Positions 47,833 to 56,237 of a stretch of 64,000 bases of DNA are shown in pieces. The DNA is from Cytophagales bacterium (GTDB lineage: Bacteria > Bacteroidota > Bacteroidia > Cytophagales > Cyclobacteriaceae): positions 1 to 64,000 of the forward strand of contig JAKSDO010000099.1 of NCBI GenBank assembly GCA_022360055.1. Reading direction: 5' to 3'. Positions within the stretch are counted from its first letter, which is position 1. Each line of letters opens with the position of its first letter. A program made the position numbers and the translations under genes. The notes under the pieces were generated by a model. That model worked only from the letters and a program-made list of their open reading frames with translations. It was not told where the DNA came from and made no database searches.

Positions 47833-47848
47833 GGCACATGTGCCCATA
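47833..47848. promoter_or_regulatory. 16-bp perfect palindrome
   Basis: tgggcaca/tgtgccca is a perfect dyad. It is about 145 bp upstream of the acyl-CoA ligase start, which is on the minus strand, so it could be an operator for that gene; FadR-type operators in other phyla are not of this sequence. Confidence 0.4.
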
Positions 47849-47989
47849 TGGGATAAACACGGCCCCCCATAGGGAAGCACATCCGTTGAACTTTTGCGGG
47901 TGGGAAAAATCCAAATTCATGAATCAAGACGTCCTGTGCAATGGCCGGTCTCTAAAATGCTGGTTATAGCCTTGACTAAATCTCCCGTC

Positions 47990-48017
47990 TTCCGCATAAG
48001 GAACATTTTATGCGGAA
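47990..48017. other. 10-bp stem hairpin in an intergenic gap
   Basis: ttccgcataa (47990-47999) and ttatgcggaa (48008-48017) form a perfect 10-bp stem with an 8-nt loop. There is no T run directly after it on the plus strand, so it does not look like a terminator; it may be part of a repeat element. Confidence 0.5.
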
Positions 48018-48120
48018 TGGGCTCATGCGGCCAGCGGGCGTCCGCCATCCCGATTATTTAACTGCCTGGACCTGCAATGTAAATAAATTATTGGAAATAG
48101 TGATAGCCGATATTTACGGC

Positions 48121-48366
48121 CTAGTATTTCTGAGAGATCGAACTTATGAATCTCGGCTCCTCCGTCGAAAAGGGTATGCTGGTTGTGGAATCGATACCCA
48201 TTGAATTCCCGGCATAGCCATTGTTGTAAAATGCCGGAGACAATTCTTCCGGTACTTCAATGCGGTTAATATCATTAGGTTGCCTTAGATGATCTGACGA
48301 ATCATTCTTACAGTAATAATAGAACAGTGCTAATAGAGAAAAAAATATTGAAAACCGGAGGATCAT
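48121..48366 (-). CDS. Possible small exported protein, unknown
   Basis: 81 residues with a hydrophobic N terminus (ILRFSIFFSLLALFYYYC) resembling a signal anchor or weak lipoprotein signal, followed by a hydrophilic Asp/Ser/Glu-rich tail. The Cys is preceded by YYY rather than a lipobox, so lipidation is doubtful. The only neighbour is the LVIVD gene on the other strand, 272 bp away. It might be an orphan gene or chance; I do not recognise it. Confidence 0.38.
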   Translation of the reverse strand: MILRFSIFFSLLALFYYYCKNDSSDHLRQPNDINRIEVPEELSPAFYNNGYAGNSMGIDSTTSIPFSTEEPRFISSISQKY

Positions 48367-48638
48367 CTGTATTGCTAGGTAATGTTTTTAATGTGAACTA
48401 ACTAACCAATAATTATGCCGTTTTTCTATAGACACAATTAATTCGAAAAGGTTGAAACGAATGGAAAAAAACTTTTCCGCAACATGCATTCCGGAGCTGT
48501 AAGACAAAAATCGAAACGGAAAGCCTCTTCAAAAATTTATAAGCCACACGATTACGGTGTTATTTCCATTACCCGTTCCAACCTTTTTTTTCAAGTGTGT
48601 GTCAAATCAACAAATCACTTTCCTAAAACGTCAAAACT

Positions 48639-49976
48639 ATGAAAATGAGCGAACAAAACACCTTCAGGCGTCTGATCTTACTGATCGGCATTTGCATTGC
48701 CGTATTCAGCTTTATCATGACCGGTTGCGATGACAAAGTAGAAGTCACTCAAAAATATACCAGAATGGAACCGGTATATATATCCACGGAAGAGTTGAGA
48801 GCCTCCTTTGACATCATGCCTCCGGTCGAGGTCACCAATACCGGGAAAATCTACTTGTATCAGGATTACATTTTGCTCAATGAGCCGGGCAAAGGAGTCC
48901 ACATAATTGACAACAAGAATAAAGAACAACCGGATGCAATCAGTTTTGTAAAAATTCCCGGGAACTATGAGATGGCTGTACAGGGCGACCGGCTATTTGC
49001 AGACAGTTACGTCGACCTGGTGGTCATTGACATCTCCGATCCTTCGAATGTAAAACTCACCAAACGCATTGAGGATATCTTTCTTGATCTGGCGGTTCAG
49101 AATCAATACTACGATGTTGAAAAAGGGATCATCACCGATTGGGAACCGAAAGAAATCGTCGAAGTGCACGAATCGGAGTTTAACGGGAGCTTTCCCTCCT
49201 ATTACTACTATGAAACGGGAATTGCCCTGCGAGGAGGATTTGCCAACATGGATATGGCGCTCTCCAGCTTTGCCCCGGAAAGTGCTCCCGTAATGTCTAC
49301 GGGCATTGGAGGTTCCATGGCGAGATTTACAATTATGAAAAACCACTTGTATAGCATCAGCAACAGCAATATGCAGGTATTTGACATTACCAATTTGGAC
49401 GAGCCGGTTCCGGGAGCAAACCTCAACATCGGCTGGGGTATTGAAACAATATTTCCATATAAGGACAACCTGTTCATCGGGTCGCAATCCGGTATGATCA
49501 TATATGATAATACCGACCCGGATTTGCCGACGCATCTGTCTACGTTTTCTCACATTGTCAGTTGCGATCCGGTTGTCGTAGAGGACGATTTAGCGTATGT
49601 AACCTTGCGCGGCGGGACCGGCTGCCGAAACAACTTTACAAATCAGTTGGATGTGATCGATATCAGCGATTTAAAGAACCCGAAACTACTGGTTACACAT
49701 CCCATGACCAATCCTCACGGGCTCGGAATCGACAACGGCATACTTTTCCTTTGTGAAGGAAAAGCCGGACTAAAAGTATTTGACGCTTCGGATATTTATA
49801 AAATTCCAAAAAATTTACTTGCCTATTATGGCGATATGGACGCTTTTGATGTAATTCCATATAATAACAACCTCATCATGATCGGCAACGACGGTCTTTA
49901 CCAATTTGATTATTCGGATCCTGAAAACATAAAATTGCTCAGCTCCATTTCCATCAACCGTGAACAATCATTGTAG
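48639..49976 (+). CDS. LVIVD-repeat lipoprotein
   Basis: 445 residues. The lipoprotein signal has the lipobox IMTGCD. Repeats of the pattern seen in DLVVIDISDPSNVKLTKRIE, MQVFDITNLDEPVP, QLDVIDISDLKNPKLL and DGLYQFDYSDPENIKLLSS are LVIVD units, which fold as a beta propeller. The protein is expected on the cell surface or periplasm. The function of this family is unknown. The next gene starts 5 bp after its stop, so the two form an operon. Confidence 0.85.
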   Translation: MKMSEQNTFRRLILLIGICIAVFSFIMTGCDDKVEVTQKYTRMEPVYISTEELRASFDIMPPVEVTNTGKIYLYQDYILLNEPGKGVHIIDNKNKEQPDAISFVKIPGNYEMAVQGDRLFADSYVDLVVIDISDPSNVKLTKRIEDIFLDLAVQNQYYDVEKGIITDWEPKEIVEVHESEFNGSFPSYYYYETGIALRGGFANMDMALSSFAPESAPVMSTGIGGSMARFTIMKNHLYSISNSNMQVFDITNLDEPVPGANLNIGWGIETIFPYKDNLFIGSQSGMIIYDNTDPDLPTHLSTFSHIVSCDPVVVEDDLAYVTLRGGTGCRNNFTNQLDVIDISDLKNPKLLVTHPMTNPHGLGIDNGILFLCEGKAGLKVFDASDIYKIPKNLLAYYGDMDAFDVIPYNNNLIMIGNDGLYQFDYSDPENIKLLSSISINREQSL

Positions 49977-49981
49977 TAAAA

Positions 49982-50755
49982 ATGAATGGGGTTTTAAGAC
50001 ATACCTTAAAAGCGACTTTTTTTTTGATTTTCCTAAGCTTCACTTTAGATGCTCAAACGGGCAAGGAGGCAAAGATATGCCTCAAAAACGGAGTGAAAAT
50101 CAAAGGGGCGATCGTAAAAACGTTTGACGAAGACAAGCTTGTGGTCGATGTCTTTGGAACTGGAAATGTGCCGGTGCGATATGATCAAATAGCAAAGATA
50201 CGTTTCAAAAATTACGGCAGGATTCACGGAGACATTAAAAGGGGGCTCGAAAATCCTCCCGTGCTCAAAATTGGCTCCTACTTCCACGAGATACGAGGAA
50301 GTTTATTGTTCGGTGAAGAGAATATCGGCGCAGCGCTAAATGCGATCAATGGCTATCAATTCAATAAATATTTAGGCACCGGGTTGGGCATAGGAATTAA
50401 TAAATACGGCAATTATCTTACATTGCCTGTTTATGCACAGGTTAAGGGATATATCTTTGACAAGAAAGTATCTCCATATTATTTTGGAGATATTGGATAC
50501 GGATATGCCTGGAACAACAACAAGCATGATGATGTCTTTGAACTCGAAAACGTAAAAGGGGGCGTATACTGGCAGGTAGGGCTCGGGTACCAAATTAACT
50601 TCTACAACAGCGCACTGACACTCTCCCTGGGATATGTGAGTCAAGACTCCAGGGCGGACTACGTTTACTATCGGCCCTGGGATATTGACGATGTTGAAGT
50701 ATCCGAAAGGAGGGTGCTGAGAAGAGTTGCATGCTCTGTAGGTCTTTTGTTTTAA
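49982..50755 (+). CDS. Outer-membrane beta-barrel-like protein, unknown function
   Basis: 257 residues with a signal peptide (residues 1-24, FLSFTLDAQ). Residues 30-75 have a small beta domain (ICLKNGVKIKGAIVKTFDED) like Sm-fold-type repeats, and the rest alternates aromatic and polar residues with a C-terminal Phe (RVACSVGLLF), typical of a Bacteroidetes outer-membrane barrel of about eight strands. The function is unknown. It forms an operon with the LVIVD lipoprotein, with a 5-bp gap. Confidence 0.72.
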   Translation: MNGVLRHTLKATFFLIFLSFTLDAQTGKEAKICLKNGVKIKGAIVKTFDEDKLVVDVFGTGNVPVRYDQIAKIRFKNYGRIHGDIKRGLENPPVLKIGSYFHEIRGSLLFGEENIGAALNAINGYQFNKYLGTGLGIGINKYGNYLTLPVYAQVKGYIFDKKVSPYYFGDIGYGYAWNNNKHDDVFELENVKGGVYWQVGLGYQINFYNSALTLSLGYVSQDSRADYVYYRPWDIDDVEVSERRVLRRVACSVGLLF

Positions 50756-50760
50756 CTCAA

Positions 50761-50803
50761 ACTTGCCTTTGGTCATCGCTTTCAAAGGCAAGTTTACTTT
50801 TTT
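50761..50803 (+). terminator. Rho-independent terminator
   Basis: acttgcctttg (50761-50771) is mirrored by caaaggcaagt (50782-50792), an 11-bp perfect stem with a 10-nt loop, followed by tttactttttt. It lies directly behind the barrel protein stop. Confidence 0.9.
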
Positions 50804-51222
50804 CATCCTTTAAATTTGAGCAACAGAAAAATGCGCGCTCCCATGAAAAGGTTCCTTGTTTGAGCATAAAAATAAGGATCGGCTCTTCGGGCGAAAAACT
50901 CATGGAATTTTTCGGATTATCGATCTTAGGACAAAATTACACCGGAGTAAATCATTGAGGATATGATGTTCCGGTACATTTCTCGACGGCTCTCCATGAC
51001 CTTCCGAAGCTCGATCTTATACAGCCGTAATAAACGCGGATTTTACGCGAAGTTTGCTCGAAGTCGGAAAGCCTGAATTTCACAAAATCAACAGGCCGGA
51101 ATCCCGAAATATGAACAAGTCAATTTTTTTTAAGATCAGGGAAGGCTCCTGACATACCGTTGTCACCAACCCTCTCTTACCTTTGAATCAATCATTATTT
51201 GTACAACCATAAAACAAAAGAA
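50804..51222. other. Intergenic region, no gene supported
   Basis: 419 bp. An open stretch of roughly 40 codons on the plus strand (about 51010-51120) has gene-like composition, but it has no start, ends in a stop and matches nothing I recognise, so it could be a decayed fragment or chance. The promoter of the GyrI-like gene must be near the right end. Confidence 0.35.
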
Positions 51223-51675
51223 ATGGAAGAAAAAACCGTAAAATCCGCAAAAGTGTTTTACCACTCGGAAGTAACAACTTTAGAGGGCATTCATGACATC
51301 GCAGTCAGGGAGATCGATAACATGTACGCCGAAGCTGAAAAGATAGGGTTGAAAGAAACCGCTCCGATGCAATTCGTATATTACGGCTGCGACGACAAAC
51401 CGGATACCAAATTCACATTGGAGATCGCCATGCTCATTGATGGAGAAAAGCCCTATGAGGGCAAGTATAAATTCAAAGAGCTGGAAGACTTCAAGTGCGT
51501 GTCGACCATTCATAAAGGCAGTATAAGCGATCTTGGAAAAACTTATGAAAAATTCATGCCTGAATTGTTTAAAAGCGGTAAGGAAATGACCGGCCAAAGC
51601 AGGGAGGTCTACCACAAATACGTTCAGCAGGACTCCCCTGAAAATGTCACCGAAATCCAGATCGGAGTCAATTAA
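51223..51675 (+). CDS. GyrI-like / AraC-effector-binding-domain protein
   Basis: 150 residues from the ATG at 51223. It has the GyrI-like small-molecule-binding fold with the segments VFYHSEVTTLEGIHD, APMQFVYYGCDDKPD, FTLEIAMLIDGEKPYEG and CVSTIHKGSISDLGKTYEKF. Proteins of this fold bind drugs or metabolites as stand-alone sensors. A terminator follows. The downstream zinc-ribbon and WYL genes form a similarly small regulatory group. Confidence 0.75.
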   Translation: MEEKTVKSAKVFYHSEVTTLEGIHDIAVREIDNMYAEAEKIGLKETAPMQFVYYGCDDKPDTKFTLEIAMLIDGEKPYEGKYKFKELEDFKCVSTIHKGSISDLGKTYEKFMPELFKSGKEMTGQSREVYHKYVQQDSPENVTEIQIGVN

Positions 51676-51683
51676 ACAACCAC

Positions 51684-51713
51684 ATCCCGGATTAAGTTCC
51701 GGGATATTTTTTA
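51684..51713 (+). terminator. Rho-independent terminator
   Basis: atcccgg-attaagtt-ccgggat forms a 7-bp GC-rich stem with an 8-nt loop, followed by attttttaa, directly behind the GyrI-like gene stop. Confidence 0.92.
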
Positions 51714-51745
51714 ACTTATCAATTATTCAGTAAAAACTTTTCTTC

Positions 51746-52009
51746 ATGAAAAAATATAGAAATTGTCAAAGTTGCGGAATGCCATTGAGCAAAGATCCTG
51801 AAAAAGGAGGCACGAATGCCGACGGCTCCAAAAGCATTATGTATTGCAGCTATTGCTACAAGGAAGGGAATTTCACCCAACCCGATTTCACCGCAAAAAA
51901 AATGCAGCAATTTTGTAAGGAAAAAATGAAAGAAATGGGATTCCCGGGGTTTCTGGCCGGTTTCTTTACTATGGGAATCCCAAAACTTGAGCGCTGGAGG
52001 AATGGATAG
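51746..52009 (+). CDS. Putative zinc-ribbon protein
   Basis: 87 residues. Two Cys pairs, CQSCGMPL near the N terminus and CSYCYKEG near residue 37, form a zinc ribbon. The following helical part (FTAKKMQQFCKEKMKEMGF) is charged. This small family occurs next to regulators and GyrI-like genes in Bacteroidetes and Firmicutes; the function is unknown. Confidence 0.8.
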   Translation: MKKYRNCQSCGMPLSKDPEKGGTNADGSKSIMYCSYCYKEGNFTQPDFTAKKMQQFCKEKMKEMGFPGFLAGFFTMGIPKLERWRNG

Positions 52010-52027
52010 AAATCATAGTTCATACGG

Positions 52028-52054
52028 ATTGGTTTAATGCAATCATGAACCAAT
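52028..52054. promoter_or_regulatory. Inverted repeat upstream of the WYL regulator
   Basis: attggtt (52028-52034) and aaccaat (52048-52054) form a 7-bp inverted repeat with a 13-nt spacer, 15 bp before the regulator start. It could be an autoregulatory operator for the WYL protein; it lacks a T run. Confidence 0.4.
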
Positions 52055-52069
52055 TGCAATAAAACTTTT

Positions 52070-53020
52070 ATGAATAGAATTGACAGGCTTCAAGCCATTC
52101 TGATCCAGCTACAAAGCAAGAGGGTGATCACGGCGCAGGAGATGGCGGACCGGTTTGAAGTAAGTTTAAGAACCATTTACAGAGACATTCGTGCGCTGGA
52201 AGAAGGCGGCGTTCCGATAGGGGCGGAAGCTGGAATCGGATATTATTTGTCAGAAGGATACCACCTCCCACCGATCATGTTTACGCGAGAAGAAGCATGC
52301 GCCTTGCTGATGGCAGGGAAGATATTTGAAAAGCACACCGACAAAAACCTGCAAGCATATTTTAAAGATGCCTTGTTTAAAGTAAAGGCGGTGCTGGATA
52401 TGGGGAAAAAAGAGGAATTGGAAGATCTCGAAGAGAAAATTTCGATCGATCCTTTTGGCTGGCAATATCGCGATCATTCCGGCAATCTCATGGTATCCAG
52501 GATCCAATCCATTTTACCTTCAAAGAAATTGGCCAGGATCCGATACCATGCCAGCTACAGCGGAGAATCTACCGAGCGAATCGTAGAGCCAATCGGCCTT
52601 TGTTTTTACAGCAATCAGTGGCATCTAATAGCGTTTTGTCAATTGCGGAACGATTACAGGGATTTTAGAACGGATCGCATTGAGCAACTGGATGTAATCC
52701 CCGGAAAATTCAGCAAGACCGACCATATCTCCTTGCAATTGTACCTGGAAACACTGCAGCAAGGTTCCGAAGTACAAATAGCTCGCATTCGCTTCCCTAA
52801 GGAATTTGTGAGATTCATCGATGAAGTTAAGTATCAATTCGGTTGGGTGGATCAGATCGAAATCGGAAAGGAGATCGAAATGAAATTCGCGGTTATGAGT
52901 ATGGACCTGCTGGCCCGATGGCTGTTGATGTCGGGAAAAAACTTCACGGTAATGAGTCCGGATCGCCTTGAAAAAAGAATTAAGGAACTGATCCTGGAGC
53001 TTCAGCAAGAACATTTTTAG
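52070..53020 (+). CDS. WYL-domain transcriptional regulator (YafY-like)
   Basis: 316 residues. An N-terminal HTH_11 domain (RLQAILIQLQSKRVITAQEM, then VSLRTIYRDIRALEEGG) is followed by a WYL domain (YSGESTERIVEPIGLCFYSN, WHLIAFCQLRNDYRDFRTDRIE), where WYL residues read WHL. The C-terminal WCX-type region is at about residues 220-310. These proteins sense small ligands or nucleotides and repress nearby genes. It is directly downstream of the zinc-ribbon gene. Confidence 0.9.
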   Translation: MNRIDRLQAILIQLQSKRVITAQEMADRFEVSLRTIYRDIRALEEGGVPIGAEAGIGYYLSEGYHLPPIMFTREEACALLMAGKIFEKHTDKNLQAYFKDALFKVKAVLDMGKKEELEDLEEKISIDPFGWQYRDHSGNLMVSRIQSILPSKKLARIRYHASYSGESTERIVEPIGLCFYSNQWHLIAFCQLRNDYRDFRTDRIEQLDVIPGKFSKTDHISLQLYLETLQQGSEVQIARIRFPKEFVRFIDEVKYQFGWVDQIEIGKEIEMKFAVMSMDLLARWLLMSGKNFTVMSPDRLEKRIKELILELQQEHF

Positions 53021-53533
53021 ATGCCTGAGCCGCTAAGGTGTAGTCCGCATTTATGAATTGTCCGGATGGCCTCAGCTTTCGGCTTCAGGCGATACGCAGG
53101 GCGTTCGGGCCTTAAACGACAGGCGCCGAACCGATGCCTGGATTTCCGGGCCGCAAATCAGCAGCCGAAGCAGGCCGTCCCACAATCCGGGCTGGCAGCC
53201 GGTATCCGCCATCTTACAACCAATCCCTTCGAATCTGTCGACAAAGGAAGAAAACTGCATTTCAATCTTGCCGGGCCAGAAATTTAAACTCCATTTCCTC
53301 GCCGGTGCGCAGACACTGAACATTTTTTTCGAAATCGGTTACCTTTTGGTCTTTTGGTCACAAATAGTTGCAATCCTTTTTTAATATGGAGAGTTTCAGA
53401 GTCGTCGCGATTATACTTTACAGAATTGCAATACTATTTTACCTGGCTTTTTTATTATTGAGCTAGCCCTTAAGTATCATTTTGCACAGGAGAAGATAAA
53501 TCATTTCCCGTCCTTTTTTATTTGCCGTTCCTA
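53021..53533. other. Intergenic gap with a GC-richer block
   Basis: The 53040-53290 part is noticeably GC-richer than its surroundings and carries several overlapping short ORFs in all frames that look like composition artefacts rather than genes. The right part (53380-53530) is AT-rich leader DNA for the GntR gene. No gene, RNA or repeat could be supported. Confidence 0.5.
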
Positions 53534-53571
53534 TGCTATATTTACATATAGCACAGTATAGTACAGTATAG
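53534..53571. promoter_or_regulatory. Probable operator of the GntR-type regulator
   Basis: tgctatat-ttac-atatagca (53534-53553) is a perfect 8-bp inverted repeat with a 4-nt spacer. It runs straight into two copies of acagtatag (53553-53561 and 53563-53571) with a 10-bp period. The element ends 10 bp before the TTG start of the regulator. GntR-family regulators usually bind such dyads and control their own operon, so this is the likely switch for the corrinoid methyltransferase cluster. Confidence 0.7.
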
Positions 53572-53581
53572 ATATAAAAAT

Positions 53582-54592
53582 TTGAACATCCCCATTCAAA
53601 TAGAGCGATTATCAAAGACGCCCAAATATCTTCAGATAAGTGAGGCCATTATAGATTCCATCAAATCGGGAGATCTTGAAAAGGGCTCCAAGCTCCCGTC
53701 CATCAATCAAATATGCCACGACAACCAGCTCGCCCGAGAGACGGTAGTTAAGGCATTTAATCAGCTTAAACAAATTGGAATTATCGACTCGGTACACGGC
53801 AAAGGTTTTTATGTCTCATCGACAAATACCGAAACGATCAACAGAGTCTTTGTTTTATTCGATACGTTTACCGCATATAAGGAAACATTATTTTATGGCA
53901 TCAAAGAAGCCCTTGGGCCAAATGCGATCCTCGACATTTATTTTCATCATTTCAATTACGAAGTGTTTCAAAATACGATCAACAGCCGTATTGGGAACTA
54001 CACCTCGTACATCATTCTTCCCATAAACCATGAAATGATCAGCCGGGCATTAGCACCCGTTCCGAAGGAAAAGCTTTTCCTGCTCGACATCTATCCGAAG
54101 GACCTTAAGCAGGATTATGTGGGCATTTACCAGGATTTTGGAAATGATATAATCGATACGCTCGCCTCCATTCACGACAGAATTCTGAAATATAAATCGT
54201 TCAGTCTGATATTCAGAAATACGATCACGGATCTTCCGGAGGAGCTTAAAGACGGATTTATGGAATATTGCTCTGAAAATAGAATTTCTTATCGAATCAC
54301 AACGGAGAAAGCAACTTCAGAGATCCGGAGGGGCGAAGCCTATATTGTCATTGATGACGACGACCTGGTAACATTGGTAGAATCCGCATTGAATCGAGGA
54401 TTTGCAATAGGAAAGGATGTCGGAATCATTTCCTATAACGATGCCCCGCTGAAACGAGTTGTCGGCAACGGAATTTCCGTAATTTCAACCGATTTCAGAC
54501 AAATGGGATTCGATATCGCTAAAATGATAAAAGACAATCATCGTTTTGCGAAAAGAAACAAAACGACCTTTATAAACAGAGGATCTTTCTAA
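53582..54592 (+). CDS. GntR-type regulator with LacI-like ligand domain
   Basis: 336 residues from a TTG start; no ATG is available before the winged helix and an in-frame stop lies 33 bp upstream. The N-terminal GntR winged helix (about 1-75) has PKYLQISEAIIDSIKSGDLE and SKLPSINQICHDNQLARETV. The rest (about 90-330) is a periplasmic-binding-protein-like domain as in LacI-type regulators, with GIISYNDAPLKRVVGNG. This architecture is common for regulators of sugar or glycan catabolism in Bacteroidetes. It is the first gene of the methyltransferase operon, 17 bp before the next gene. Confidence 0.88.
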   Translation: MNIPIQIERLSKTPKYLQISEAIIDSIKSGDLEKGSKLPSINQICHDNQLARETVVKAFNQLKQIGIIDSVHGKGFYVSSTNTETINRVFVLFDTFTAYKETLFYGIKEALGPNAILDIYFHHFNYEVFQNTINSRIGNYTSYIILPINHEMISRALAPVPKEKLFLLDIYPKDLKQDYVGIYQDFGNDIIDTLASIHDRILKYKSFSLIFRNTITDLPEELKDGFMEYCSENRISYRITTEKATSEIRRGEAYIVIDDDDLVTLVESALNRGFAIGKDVGIISYNDAPLKRVVGNGISVISTDFRQMGFDIAKMIKDNHRFAKRNKTTFINRGSF

Positions 54593-54609
54593 ATAAAACT
54601 TTTTTGACT

Positions 54610-55878
54610 ATGAATTCGAGAGAAAGAGTACTTGCAGCCTTAAATCATCAGCAGCCGGATCGCATTCCCGTAGATTTTGGCGCTACCCCGGTAACCGGTA
54701 TACATGTGTTGGCAATTGAAAACCTTCGCAAATACTTTGGCCTGGAGGAAAGACCTGTCAGAGTCGTCGAGCCCTACCAAATGCTTGGCGAAATCGACGA
54801 TGAGTTGATGGATGTATTGGGCGTAGATGTGATTGGACTATGCCCGAGTAACAATATGTTTGGGATAAAAAATCACGGTGAATGGAAAGAATTCAAAACC
54901 TTCTGGGGACAGACGGTTTTGGTGCCAAAGGATTTCAATACGACCACGGATGATCATGGAAACCTGCTCATTCATCCGGAAGGAGATACCTCCGCTGCTG
55001 CAAGCGCCAAGATGCCCAAAGCGAGTTTCTTTTTCGACGCCCTGATCCGGCAGGAACCTATCGACGATAGCAAATTAAACGTCGAGGACAATCTCGAGGA
55101 ATTTACACCGATTTCCGATGAGGATCTGGATTATTGGAAAAATGAAATTCACAGAGTAAAAAATACCGGAAAAGCGATCATCGCAAATATGGGAGGAACT
55201 GCGTTCGGCGACATCGCCCTGGTGCCGGGACTAAATCTCAAAGATCCAAAAGGCATTCGGGATATAGCCGAATGGTACATGTCGATAATAATGCGACCGG
55301 ACTATGTAAAGGAATTATTTGAAAAACAGAGTGAGGTCGCAATCGGGAACCTCACAAAGTTCTACGCTACCGTCGGCAACCAAATAGATGCCATTTTTAT
55401 ATGCGGAACAGATTTCGGGACACAGGATTCTCAGTTCTGCGGAATAGATACCCTGCGGGAGATGTACCTCCCCTACTACAAAAAGCTCAACGACTGGATT
55501 CACAAACATACCACCTGGAAGACCTTCAAACATAGCTGCGGCGCTATCGAACCGTTTCTGCAGTCCTTTATTGACGCCGGATTTGACATCATCAATCCTG
55601 TTCAGATCAACGCAAACGGAATGGACCCGCAACATCTGAAGGACACCTATGGGGACAGAATCGCATTTTGGGGAGGCGGTGTCGATACCCAGAAAGTACT
55701 GGCTTTCGGGACCCCGGACGACGTAAAAAAACAGGTGTTTAGCGAATGTGAAATTCTTTCAAAAAAAGGCGGATTTGTTTTTAATACCGTACACAATATT
55801 CAGGCAAATGTGCCCACCGAAAACATGATCGCCATGCTTGATACCCTCCGCAATTACAATCAACGCCAATTCACATGA
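54610..55878 (+). CDS. UroD-family (MtaA/MtbA-like) methyltransferase
   Basis: 422 residues from the ATG at 54610. It is of the uroporphyrinogen-decarboxylase fold used by corrinoid:substrate or corrinoid:CoM methyltransferases. It starts MNSRERVLAALNHQQPDRIP, and has the zinc-type segment KHSCGAIEPFLQ (His308, Cys310). The last zinc-ligand position, Cys in MtaA/MtbA, appears as VHNIQANVPTEN, with His instead. In this cluster it should move a methyl group between the substrate and the corrinoid protein. The substrate is unknown. Its stop overlaps the next ORF by 4 nt. Confidence 0.85.
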   Translation: MNSRERVLAALNHQQPDRIPVDFGATPVTGIHVLAIENLRKYFGLEERPVRVVEPYQMLGEIDDELMDVLGVDVIGLCPSNNMFGIKNHGEWKEFKTFWGQTVLVPKDFNTTTDDHGNLLIHPEGDTSAAASAKMPKASFFFDALIRQEPIDDSKLNVEDNLEEFTPISDEDLDYWKNEIHRVKNTGKAIIANMGGTAFGDIALVPGLNLKDPKGIRDIAEWYMSIIMRPDYVKELFEKQSEVAIGNLTKFYATVGNQIDAIFICGTDFGTQDSQFCGIDTLREMYLPYYKKLNDWIHKHTTWKTFKHSCGAIEPFLQSFIDAGFDIINPVQINANGMDPQHLKDTYGDRIAFWGGGVDTQKVLAFGTPDDVKKQVFSECEILSKKGGFVFNTVHNIQANVPTENMIAMLDTLRNYNQRQFT

Positions 55879-56237
55879 TTTCGGGAAGAACAATCACCGG
55901 CCATATGGAATTAGGCACCGAAAACAAAACATTTTGCAGGGGAGCGGGATGCTTGATTGCAATTGACCTTTTCAGTGATACCAAGGAAACTTCCAGGGGT
56001 CGCAGCAGGAAAATAAATGGGCTGATCGGCGTAAGGTATGGGGGCTCAGATTTTGACGTTTCGAAAAATCAGGCGGCCATGCACATTCCGCATAAAATCT
56101 TGAAGAAGAAAGAAGGTGTGAGGGGCATCATGAGGATCGCTGGGAACAAATTCATAAGCGCACAAGCAGGTCAAGAACCTCATATGGCCTTTTTTACGTC
56201 CGGAGATTGTAACAACCACCAAAGAATAATATCATGA
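55875..56237 (+). CDS. Unidentified 120-residue ORF in the methyltransferase operon
   Basis: 120 residues. The ATG overlaps the upstream gene's TGA (ATGA at 55875-55878) and its own TGA overlaps the next ATG (56234-56237), the same coupling used elsewhere in this operon. The sequence is rich in Gly, Lys and Arg and matches no family I know; it has three Cys (FCRGAGCLI and GDCNN) and no signal peptide or membrane helix. Both other plus-strand frames contain stops. It may be a genuine small gene, or a decayed gene that kept its frame. I cannot choose from sequence alone. Confidence 0.4.
   Translation: MISGRTITGHMELGTENKTFCRGAGCLIAIDLFSDTKETSRGRSRKINGLIGVRYGGSDFDVSKNQAAMHIPHKILKKKEGVRGIMRIAGNKFISAQAGQEPHMAFFTSGDCNNHQRIIS

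Larger units (their letters stand above)
47689..48120. other. Gene-poor intergenic stretch with palindromes
   Basis: This is the left part of a 950-bp gap. It holds a perfect 16-bp palindrome tgggcacatgtgccca at 47833-47848 and a 10-bp stem with 8-nt loop at 47990-48017 (ttccgcataa / ttatgcggaa). No gene could be supported. Regional base composition is more GC-rich than the flanking leaders in the 47860-48040 part. Confidence 0.55.

Noticed and set aside
48446-48590. Long-range inverted match aaaggttgaaacg with cgttccaacctttt upstream of the LVIVD gene
   Set aside because: Imperfect and about 130 nt apart; too weak to call a structure.
53058-53384. Cluster of overlapping ORFs in the GC-richer gap before the GntR gene
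   Set aside because: Several frames are open at once in the same stretch, a sign of base composition; none has start context or recognisable motifs.
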